Virus record (IMG/VR): IMGVR_UViG_3300044712_001126
Coordinates: 1 to 24,869 of that record
DNA length: 24,869 nucleotides
Source: a virus
Direction: 5' to 3' (one strand)
Shown here piece by piece: positions 19,795-24,869 of this stretch (positions are counted from its first letter, which is position 1; the number at the start of each line of letters is the position of its first letter). The translations under genes were made by a program, and so were the position numbers. Below the pieces are notes generated by a model that ran no database searches, had not been told where the DNA came from, and was given only the letters and a program-made list of their open reading frames with translations.

Positions 19795-20015
19795 CTATCC
19801 ACGAACAACTTGCACAGTTCAAGCCGTCCGAGATCAAAGTCCAATGGCTTCATGAAGCGATGACCCAGATCAAGTCCACAAAAAACAGCTCAAAGGTGAC
19901 GTTTGCCACTGACCAACTTCGCGCCGGAGACGTCATCGGCGACACCGGGAAGCCCTGCATGATATTGTGGCTCGACAGGGATGCGGTTGATCGCTTACGG
20001 GGAGGCAAGCCATGA
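19791..20015 (+). CDS. hypothetical protein, 74 aa, GTG start
   Basis: GTG 19791 overlaps the previous stop (GTGA) and has AAAGGAG 9 nt upstream. N-terminal helix (IHEQLAQFKPSEIKVQWLHEAMTQIKST), followed by strands (KVTFATDQLRAGDVIGD) and IILWLDRDAVDRLRG-like end. No family recognised. The phrase TDQLRAGDVIG resembles ligand-binding loops of small phage proteins but is not diagnostic. Coupled by ATGA to the next gene. Confidence 0.6.
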   Translation: MTIHEQLAQFKPSEIKVQWLHEAMTQIKSTKNSSKVTFATDQLRAGDVIGDTGKPCMILWLDRDAVDRLRGGKP

Positions 20016-20464
20016 CTCTTACCGAACTGCAAGCCCTCAGCGACAAATGCGGCCCCGGCCCGGAAGGAGATCGGAAGTTCCTGGCCGACCCGCTCACGCG
20101 CGAGGCATACTACAAGGCGATGGGGTCGACAACGAACGGGCATGTATGGAAGCCGTCTAAAAGGCACGGTGGCGAGTTCTGTTCCGCCTGCGGATTTGAC
20201 CGAACCGAAGCCGAAGGGTTGCCATGCTCGCAACCTGTGGGCTCCCTCGCTGACGCCGCCGAAGAACTGAGGGCGAAGGTGGCAGAGAAGTGGGATGACT
20301 TTATTGACACCCCGGGTACATTTGAGGCGGTAGAACGGCTGTTCTGGGATGCTGCTGTTGAACTGTGTCCCGACAAGGTTCTTGCGTTGGAGCCCGCCCG
20401 TATCTGCATCATGGTCTTTCTCTGTGCCCTCGGGGCAGTAGAAGTGGAGGACAAGAATGGCTAA
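20012..20464 (+). CDS. hypothetical protein with possible zinc knuckle, 150 aa
   Basis: ATG 20012 has GGGGAGG upstream. N-terminal helical part (LTELQALSDKCGPGPEGDRKFL), a Cys-containing middle (EFCSACGFDRTEAEGLPC) that could bind zinc through three cysteines and a histidine, then a helical C-terminus with acidic and hydrophobic residues (IDTPGTFEAVERLFWDAAVEL, ICIMVFLCALGAVEVED). Not recognised. It overlaps the next gene by 8 nt. Confidence 0.65.
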   Translation: MTLTELQALSDKCGPGPEGDRKFLADPLTREAYYKAMGSTTNGHVWKPSKRHGGEFCSACGFDRTEAEGLPCSQPVGSLADAAEELRAKVAEKWDDFIDTPGTFEAVERLFWDAAVELCPDKVLALEPARICIMVFLCALGAVEVEDKNG

Positions 20465-20675
20465 GACCCTTGAACAGTACCTCCGTGAGTTGGAGCAGGT
20501 GTGCACATGGATTGGGGAGGGCTCTATTATTGCACGTGATGATGCCATAGATGCTCTCCCCAATCTCCTGCGGATCGTGCGGGAGATCCTGGCAGCACTT
20601 CCGGAGTCGCAGGGTGGAGTGTTGTTCAGGCAGGACATTGCTGAGATTGCCGAGAAAATCATCAATGAGGACTGA
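20457..20675 (+). CDS. hypothetical helical protein, 72 aa
   Basis: ATG 20457 follows GGAGGACAA. The sequence is helical and acidic (LEQYLRELEQVCTWIGE; DAIDALPNLLRIVREILAAL; DIAEIAEKIINED). No Cys pattern beyond a single Cys, no membrane segment. I do not recognise it; the overall look is of a small three-helix protein that could bind a partner. It lies in the middle of the rightward operon. Confidence 0.6.
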   Translation: MAKTLEQYLRELEQVCTWIGEGSIIARDDAIDALPNLLRIVREILAALPESQGGVLFRQDIAEIAEKIINED

Positions 20676-20678
20676 CCC

Positions 20679-20762
20679 ATGTTCGGTATCGTAGTAGCAC
20701 TACTGGTCGGCCTGGGTGCCATTCTGTTGGCGCGGTGGGCCGGAAATCTGTGGAAGGACTGA
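20679..20762 (+). CDS. 27-aa membrane peptide
   Basis: ATG 20679, GAGGA 8 nt upstream; ends at TGA 20760-20762. Residues 2-19 (FGIVVALLVGLGAILLAR) are one membrane segment, followed by WAGNLWKD. Too short for family assignment. It fits between two genes with only a few nt on each side and has its own RBS, which argues for translation. Single-segment peptides of this size occur in many phage early regions and can act as small toxins or modulators; that is inference. Confidence 0.5.
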   Translation: MFGIVVALLVGLGAILLARWAGNLWKD

Positions 20763-20765
20763 GAC

Positions 20766-21149
20766 ATGACCGAGTTGCGATTCAAGCTCAAGAAGGACGG
20801 CAAGTGCGTCGGGTACATGCGGATATGTCTTGAGCCGAATCACCGGCTACGCATGGAGCAAGAGTTTCGTCACCCATGGAGTGCCGAATGGCTTCCTCGC
20901 AACATTGCTGACCTATTACCAGAGGCAGACTCCATCCATCCATTCGTCCGCCAGGACCGCAACGGGCAGGACGTGTACGAAGGGGATGCAATCCGAGCAT
21001 TCTATCCCTGCGGCAAGGTCATTGACGAAGGGACTGTAGCCATCCCGCGAACGGGTGTATTCATGAGGGCTCAACACAACAGTGGGGCAGTTGAGCCCAA
21101 TAGAATCGAGCTTCTGCCCGACGCGGCCCGGGCAGAGAAAGGACAATGA
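20766..21149 (+). CDS. YopX-like phage protein, 127 aa
   Basis: ATG 20766, RBS GGACTGAG. The segment HPFVRQDRNGQDVYEGDAIRAFY contains the diagnostic D-x-N-G-x-[DE]-[IV]-Y-E-G-D of the YopX family (PF09643), found in many phages and prophages, function unknown. The usual second part, a beta-rich region, is represented by GKVIDEGTVAIPRTGVFM. N-terminus has strands (ELRFKLKKDGKCVGYMRI). The length fits. Coupled by ATGA to the next gene. Confidence 0.75.
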   Translation: MTELRFKLKKDGKCVGYMRICLEPNHRLRMEQEFRHPWSAEWLPRNIADLLPEADSIHPFVRQDRNGQDVYEGDAIRAFYPCGKVIDEGTVAIPRTGVFMRAQHNSGAVEPNRIELLPDAARAEKGQ

Positions 21150-21481
21150 AGATGAGTGACCTGAACTACTGGATAGCTGCCGTGGAAGCCGGTCTTGAGG
21201 ACTGCACGGCGGACGGGAAACTGACGCCAGACGAAATCAGGCATGTGGCCGATTCGGTTATGGGAGCCTTTGAGGTTTACCATGAAGCAACCGGGCGGTC
21301 CTGTATCCCGAACCCGCTCTACGAGGAAAACAAAAACCTCCGCAAAGAACTGGACATTGAACGCCAGAAGGTCGTCTGTCCTGAATGCAGGGGCAAAGGT
21401 CGAATCGTTTTTAGCTGCGGCACAATCACCTCTGACTCCCAGTGCAGTGCGTGCCGTGGCGAAGGCTACAGATTACCGTGA
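21146..21481 (+). CDS. DnaJ-type zinc-finger protein, 111 aa
   Basis: ATG 21146 overlaps the previous stop; ATG 21152 is a near alternative. Helical N-terminal two-thirds (NYWIAAVEAGLEDC; LTPDEIRHVADSVMGAFEVY) with a coil (EENKNLRKELDIERQK), then CPECRGKGRIVFSCGT and CSACRGEGY: two CxxCxGxG repeats as in the DnaJ central zinc domain. There is no J-domain, so it is not a co-chaperone of normal type. Such single zinc domains are known in phage and bacterial small proteins; possible role in protein or nucleic-acid binding. Confidence 0.75.
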   Translation: MKMSDLNYWIAAVEAGLEDCTADGKLTPDEIRHVADSVMGAFEVYHEATGRSCIPNPLYEENKNLRKELDIERQKVVCPECRGKGRIVFSCGTITSDSQCSACRGEGYRLP

Positions 21482-21511
21482 TTGACCTGTGCCAGAGAAA
21501 GGATCAAGAAG

Positions 21512-22129
21512 ATGAGTGAGCCAGTCAAAATCTATCGTTCCTACGACATATGGGAGGCAGTCAACAAGAACCCAGCCTGCGACTGCGTGGGACTCGTAAG
21601 TCTCTCCGACCACGAACGCCTTCTCCAGCAGGCCCGCGAGGAAGGCGATGAATGGGCACGAACATCAGCTAATTATGCAGAGGCTTTGGACAATGTACGG
21701 GATTCTTTAGGGTTGGACTCTACCCACTGGATGGTGATTCACAACGAGGTTAATGCAGCTCTTAAAAAGGCCCGCGAGGAAGCCACGAAGGCTGAGCGGG
21801 AGCGGTGGGCGAATGGGATAGAGTACCACCTTGGAACAGGCCAAATCAGTTGCGAGGAGGTCTGGTCTGTGGGTGGCGACTACATTGGCATTCAGCTCCG
21901 GAAGATAGAGCAGCAACCCATTGGGTCGTCCACAAACGACGTCATTATCCCTGATCCAGACGCGCCGAGCGTAGTGATCTGCGTCCACAAGGTGGAATCA
22001 GCTATCGTGCTGCTGGAGTTGGTGACAAAGGTGTGCCGATTCTTGACGGACTGTAGAGTTCGGGAGGCAGTCAAGAAGGCTCAAACGGCCGCTATCGAGG
22101 CCAAGCAGAAGGAGGCCCCCAGTGAGTGA
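21512..22129 (+). CDS. coiled-coil-containing hypothetical protein, 205 aa
   Basis: ATG 21512 follows AAAGGATC. N-terminal part (KIYRSYDIWEAVNKNPACDC; VSLSDHERLLQQAREEG) then helices (ALKKAREEATKAERERWANGI), a middle with strands (ISCEEVWSVGGDYIGIQL) and a helical, Lys/Ala-rich C-terminus. The words AREEG and AREEA occur twice, and AREEG again in the next gene. Family not recognised. The stop overlaps the next start; the tail KQKEAPSE contains the AAGGAGG that serves the next gene. Confidence 0.6.
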   Translation: MSEPVKIYRSYDIWEAVNKNPACDCVGLVSLSDHERLLQQAREEGDEWARTSANYAEALDNVRDSLGLDSTHWMVIHNEVNAALKKAREEATKAERERWANGIEYHLGTGQISCEEVWSVGGDYIGIQLRKIEQQPIGSSTNDVIIPDPDAPSVVICVHKVESAIVLLELVTKVCRFLTDCRVREAVKKAQTAAIEAKQKEAPSE

Positions 22130-22553
22130 CCAGCAGAAAACACCCTTCAGAGAAGAGGATGTTCTGTGGCGATGGACGCCCGCCGTGAACCCAAAGACGT
22201 TTCGCCGTGAAAATGTAGCACTGGAGTATGTGGTGTGCGTCCCCTCTCCCAAAAGCAGGTATCGCCCTGTCGTATGGGGCCGTTGGGGTCAGACGTGGTT
22301 CAATACTAATGCTGGTCTACGACTGGTGATCGCCGAACTCCTGCGTGCCCGCGAGGAAGGCGAGAAGTCCGGCAGAGACAAGGAGCGAGAGGTATGGCAG
22401 ATCGCGTGGGCAGACTTACGAGACACGGTTCTCCATGAACGCGGAGCCCTCGCAGAAATGAACGCCAGCAACGATGTCATCAATGCTGTACTGGGCGAAA
22501 TGGATGATGCCCTTACTGTCATCGAGGCCAAGATCAAGGAGAACCCGGTATGA
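22122..22553 (+). CDS. hypothetical protein, 143 aa, GTG start
   Basis: GTG 22122 has AAGGAGG 6 nt upstream, inside the previous gene. N-terminal part is Trp/Arg-rich (LWRWTPAVNPKTFRRENVALEYVV; RPVVWGRWGQTWFNTNAG), followed by AREEGEKSGRDKEREVWQIAWADLRDTVL and a helical end. Shares a 13-base segment and the AREEG motif with the previous gene. No known family. The stop overlaps the next start as ATGA. Confidence 0.6.
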   Translation: MSDQQKTPFREEDVLWRWTPAVNPKTFRRENVALEYVVCVPSPKSRYRPVVWGRWGQTWFNTNAGLRLVIAELLRAREEGEKSGRDKEREVWQIAWADLRDTVLHERGALAEMNASNDVINAVLGEMDDALTVIEAKIKENPV

Positions 22554-23026
22554 ACGTGACAGAATTCCGTAGAGCAACCGTCTGCCTGGCACTGGAGCTG
22601 CCCGAGAGTGTATACAAATCGTATGCGATAATGGCAGCAGAGCTTGCAGGCGGATACGAACGCAGTGAACAGGCCATCGCTGCCGCCAACGAGCAGATCG
22701 CCAAGCTCAAGGAAGATGTGGCATTCAATGAGCATCGCTTGTCTGAGGCATTCGAGCGGATCAATAATCAGATCGAGCATTTGAGAGAGAAGGATGAAAA
22801 GATCGCCAAGCTCCAGCAGGAGAACGAGCGGCAGCATGCCCGGATCGGGAAACTGGAGGCATTGCTGTGCCGCGCCGCTCGGTGTATTCGCATGACTGGG
22901 TCCATGCACAGGGCTGTGTGTACAGCCGCCAGTCAGTGGGATATGACGGAGGCCCGCGAAACGATAGACGGGATCGACAAGGCCCTGAACCCCCAGCCCC
23001 AGAAGGAGACCCCCGATGACGCATGA
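22550..23026 (+). CDS. coiled-coil protein, 158 aa
   Basis: ATG 22550 overlaps the previous stop. After a short N-terminus the protein is a long coiled coil from about residue 35 to 105 (NEQIAKLKEDV, INNQIEHLREKDEKIAKLQQEN), ending in a Cys-containing segment (LLCRAARCIRMTG) and TEARETIDGIDKALN. No enzyme motif. A structural or regulatory oligomer is plausible. Tail QKETPDDA contains the RBS for the next gene. Confidence 0.65.
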   Translation: MNVTEFRRATVCLALELPESVYKSYAIMAAELAGGYERSEQAIAAANEQIAKLKEDVAFNEHRLSEAFERINNQIEHLREKDEKIAKLQQENERQHARIGKLEALLCRAARCIRMTGSMHRAVCTAASQWDMTEARETIDGIDKALNPQPQKETPDDA

Positions 23027-23375
23027 TGCACGGCTGAGACTGTTGGATGAGTGGTATGTGCATAGCCTTGCGTGGGAGTTGGCCTACGAGGACTTCCGCA
23101 AGCTGCTCGGCGTCGAGGATCTGGAGAAGTGTCCGATGCTGATCGCTGGGTGGTCGATGCACGAAGCGTACACGAAAGCCGTGTCTGTTCTTTCTGGCGA
23201 CAGGGATGATTGGCTGACGTGGTGGTGGAATGACGCTGAGCACGGTACGAGGAACATGGAGGCCGCTGCTGCGACGTGGGAAGGCAAGACGCGCCCCATT
23301 CGCACCATTGCGGACCTGTGCGAGATCATCGAAGCTGATTTAGCGAAGGAGACCCCGACTGATGCCCCACAATAA
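23016..23375 (+). CDS. hypothetical protein, 119 aa
   Basis: ATG 23016 follows AAGGAGACCCCCG, within the end of the previous gene. Helical, Trp-rich protein (LLDEWYVHSLAWELAYEDFRKLL; DDWLTWWWNDAEHG), with RTIADLCEIIEADLAKETPTDAPQ at the end. No family recognised. The concentration of Trp around residues 66-72 is striking. The tail again has a KE-T-P pattern, which encodes the next RBS. Confidence 0.6.
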   Translation: MTHDARLRLLDEWYVHSLAWELAYEDFRKLLGVEDLEKCPMLIAGWSMHEAYTKAVSVLSGDRDDWLTWWWNDAEHGTRNMEAAAATWEGKTRPIRTIADLCEIIEADLAKETPTDAPQ

Positions 23376-23508
23376 CCTGTGCCCTATTGTCCCGGTGGAG
23401 TGCCCCCATAGCCAAGCCGGGGAGTGTGTCGTGCCTGAGTTGGAGGCCAAGAATTGTCCGCTGAATTCCCTGGAGGATGCCGCGGCGTGCGAGGAGGCGT
23501 ACCGATGA
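23362..23508 (+). CDS. small Cys-rich protein, 48 aa
   Basis: ATG 23362, AAGGAG about 10 nt upstream. Five cysteines (residues 7, 14, 22, 32, 43) and one His-rich spot (NNLCPIVPVECPHS) suggest metal binding, but spacing does not match a standard zinc finger. Acidic end (LEDAAACEEAYR). No family recognised. Overlaps the previous and next genes by a few bases. Confidence 0.55.
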   Translation: MPHNNLCPIVPVECPHSQAGECVVPELEAKNCPLNSLEDAAACEEAYR

Positions 23509-23729
23509 CCACCGAGAAGGCCCCCCAAATGACCTACAAGCATACCCAGACCGATTTCGGGACCAATCCCCCCTTTCGCCAGCATATCGTCTCTGACGGG
23601 CAGGGAAGGCCCTTCCTGAGAACGATGTGCGTCTTCCGAGACTCAGCAAATGATATTCAGGTAGGCCAATGGCTGGCTGAGGCGGTGAAAGCCCTGAATT
23701 CGCAGCAGGAAAAATCTCAGCCGGCCTGA
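23505..23729 (+). CDS. hypothetical protein, 74 aa, last gene of rightward operon
   Basis: ATG 23505 overlaps the previous stop, GAGGAGG upstream. Mixed strands (IVSDGQGRPFLRTMCVF) and a helix (VGQWLAEAVKALNSQQE). The PFLRTMCVF...A.D.Q...WL.EAVKALN layout suggests a small alpha/beta protein of the type seen in many phage early genes. Not recognised. It is followed by a stem-loop region and a terminator, so it ends the operon. Confidence 0.6.
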   Translation: MTTEKAPQMTYKHTQTDFGTNPPFRQHIVSDGQGRPFLRTMCVFRDSANDIQVGQWLAEAVKALNSQQEKSQPA

Positions 23730-23908
23730 GGTTTTCCCTTGCCCCCGCCTGTGCAGGGGGATATAAGGGCAGGCATGGTGCTCGAAATGCTGGTTTCTGT
23801 TCCGTCATAATCTGTGCGGGGCCGGTGTGCCATTTCTCCGACGAGCATTGGGCACCACGCACCGGCCCGCGTTTTCTGCCTCTTGGTTGGAGGCTCTGAG
23901 GGTAGAAC
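23730..23908 (+). promoter_or_regulatory. intergenic stem-loop region before the replication gene
   Basis: 179 bp without a gene. It contains a hairpin CCCCC/GGGGG (23742-23746 with 23756-23760), the terminator listed next, and the RBS of the 23909 gene. CATAAT at 23806-23811 looks like a -10 box but no -35 lies 16-18 nt upstream. It may carry regulatory RNA for the replication gene. Confidence 0.45.
23816..23875 (+). terminator. terminator-like hairpin L3 at the end of the rightward operon
   Basis: GCGGGGCCGGTG (23816-23827) pairs with CACCGGCCCGCG (23860-23871), 11 pairs with one bulged G, followed by TTTT (23872-23875). TGCC/GGCA forms an inner extension. It ends 37 nt before the ATG at 23909, so it could both stop the upstream operon and control the replication gene. 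Confidence 0.6.
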
Positions 23909-24682
23909 ATGGCTGGTTTCACCAAGCTGTGCAGCACGATCATTACGTCCTCGATTTGGTCCGAGGACCATGCCACGCGGATCGTATGGGTGACGATGCT
24001 GGCCCTGGCGGACGCTGACGGTCAGGTGGATGCCTCTCTGCCGGGGCTGGCCCGGGCCGCCAACGTCACCCTGCAAGAGTGCGAGATAGCCGTCAAGAAA
24101 TTCAGTGAACCCGACCCGTACAGCCGAACCACCGACTATGAAGGCCGTAGGCTCTGCGCCGTCGATGGGGGATGGCTCCTGCTGAATTACGCCAAATACC
24201 GCCAAACACGCGACCCCGTAGCCCGTAAGGAACAGAACCGCGAGGCGGCCCAGAAACACCGGGACAAGATCGCTGAAATCAGCCGCCGTCAGCCGCCGTC
24301 AGCCGCCGTCAGCCAAGATCAGCCGTTGTCAGCCCATGCAGAGGCAGATGCAGAAGCAGAGAAAGAAGAAAGACTTGTCGATTCTGTCGAATCGACGGCT
24401 ACGATTGAGCCCCCCTGGAGCGAGGAAGAAGAGGCGTTCGAGCGAGCTCGCAAGCTCTATCCCTCGACGGCCAAGCGGGGCCACGCCACTGAGTGGGTGA
24501 ATTTCCGCAAAAAGCACAAGGACTGGCGGGAAGCCGTCGCAGACCTCGAACCGGCGATTCGCATCCAGATCCGGGAGCGGGAGTTGAAAACCAAGGCCAA
24601 GGAATTCGTACCGCCCTGGAAGAACTTCCAGACGTGGATCAATCAGCGGTATTGGGAGCAGGCGTACAATGCACAAATCTAA
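23909..24682 (+). CDS. phage replication initiator-like protein (N-terminal wHTH)
   Basis: 257 aa; ATG 23909 has GAGGG 7 nt upstream. The N-terminal 100 residues (IITSSIWSEDHATRIVWVTM; SLPGLARAANVTLQECEIAV; GRRLCAVDGGWLLLNYAKYR) form the winged-helix domain of phage replisome organiser/O-like proteins, which bind the origin and recruit the helicase loader. A linker with repeats (residues about 124-140) follows, then an acidic segment (EADAEAEKEER) and a C-terminal helical part ending WINQRYWEQAY. The linker lies on a 10-bp tandem repeat. Its own stop overlaps the next gene by 14 nt. Confidence 0.75.
   Translation: MAGFTKLCSTIITSSIWSEDHATRIVWVTMLALADADGQVDASLPGLARAANVTLQECEIAVKKFSEPDPYSRTTDYEGRRLCAVDGGWLLLNYAKYRQTRDPVARKEQNREAAQKHRDKIAEISRRQPPSAAVSQDQPLSAHAEADAEAEKEERLVDSVESTATIEPPWSEEEEAFERARKLYPSTAKRGHATEWVNFRKKHKDWREAVADLEPAIRIQIRERELKTKAKEFVPPWKNFQTWINQRYWEQAYNAQI
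24281..24334 (+). repeat. 10-bp tandem repeat inside the replication gene
   Basis: AGCCGCCGTC occurs three times without change (24281-24310), followed by two diverged units (AGCCAAGATC, AGCCGTTGTC) and AGCC. The unit is not a multiple of three, so any gain or loss of one unit shifts the reading frame of the initiator-like gene. Confidence 0.9.
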
Positions 24683-24869
24683 GCTGGAAACCAAGTTGGA
24701 CCCGCCCGAGGCCCCGAAGCCCAAGCTCGTCACCCTCAAACAGGGCTACACGCCCTGGGTTATGTGTCTGACGGCCCCCGAGGACCATCCGAGTTGGCAG
24801 GGCCGGGAGTGGGTTCGGCTGGACCACTTTTCGACCAAACGATGCACCGACAAGGATTACGTGGCGCAG
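24669..24869 (+). CDS. hypothetical protein, C-terminus beyond window edge
   Basis: ATG 24669 lies inside the end of the previous gene. The 67 visible residues start with a Lys/Pro-rich part (KSKLETKLDPPEAPKPKL), then TLKQGYTPWVMCLTAPEDHP and WQGREWVRLDHFSTKRCTDKD. No family recognised. Position after a replication initiator suggests a replication-related gene, but nothing in the visible part supports a function. Confidence 0.6.
   Translation, partial: MHKSKLETKLDPPEAPKPKLVTLKQGYTPWVMCLTAPEDHPSWQGREWVRLDHFSTKRCTDKDYVAQ

Noticed and set aside
23742-23767. First hairpin after the rightward operon as an intrinsic terminator
   Set aside because: Only five G-C pairs and no U-tract; the hairpin at 23816-23875 is the better terminator.

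Overview
This window looks like part of the genome of a tailed bacteriophage (or a prophage), with dense, mostly ATGA-overlapping genes and high G+C. The host cannot be named. A diderm (Gram-negative type) host fits best, because the window encodes a signal-peptide beta-barrel protein ending in Phe and a small protein with a twin-arginine (Tat) signal. The large terminase, a T7-like head-to-tail connector (portal) and a scaffold-like protein point to a podovirus-style head. The major capsid protein, tail and most replication enzymes are not here and presumably lie beyond both ends.

Layout. (1) Positions 1-6079, minus strand: packaging and head operon read leftward: small terminase, large terminase, two small proteins (one DUF551-like), portal, an 81-aa protein, scaffold, a 109-aa protein and a SEC-C zinc protein cut by the left edge. 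(2) 6116-6279: divergent promoter region. (3) 6280-7881, plus strand: seven small genes (DUF2188-like, a TPGPW-type phage protein, a membrane peptide, a possible ribbon-helix-helix protein). They end tail to tail with (4) 7867-10213, minus strand: an SNF2-like helicase and a permuted SPPF-type DNA methyltransferase, behind a promoter and a structured, terminator-like leader. (5) 10350-15788, minus strand: small membrane proteins, the beta-barrel protein, a Myb/SANT-like DNA-binding protein, and a recombination set (DUF1064 PD-(D/E)XK nuclease, DnaQ-type exonuclease, coiled-coil protein, Erf-like annealing protein), then a zinc protein and a secreted lysozyme-like protein. (6) 15879-23729, plus strand: one long operon of about 25 small genes from a strong promoter, including a MazG-like DUF550 dNTP pyrophosphohydrolase, a PAPS-reductase-like enzyme, an ASCH/PUA-like protein, a YopX-like protein and a DnaJ-type zinc protein. 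(7) 23909-end: a replication-initiator-like wHTH protein and a truncated gene.

The main non-coding signal is a recurring architecture. Five genes (starts 10213, 11087, 13049, 14436, 16031) have a strong GC-rich hairpin that ends only 16-21 nt before the start codon. Two of these leaders follow recognisable promoters, carry a U-tract, and share the motif GTTTTTCTTWGGWG running into the ribosome binding site. The two promoters also share an imperfect palindrome (GCGTGACAG-N3-CT...). This suggests coordinated control of the two operons by an operator plus attenuation or RBS occlusion. No rRNA, CRISPR array, integrase, transposase or complete tRNA was seen.
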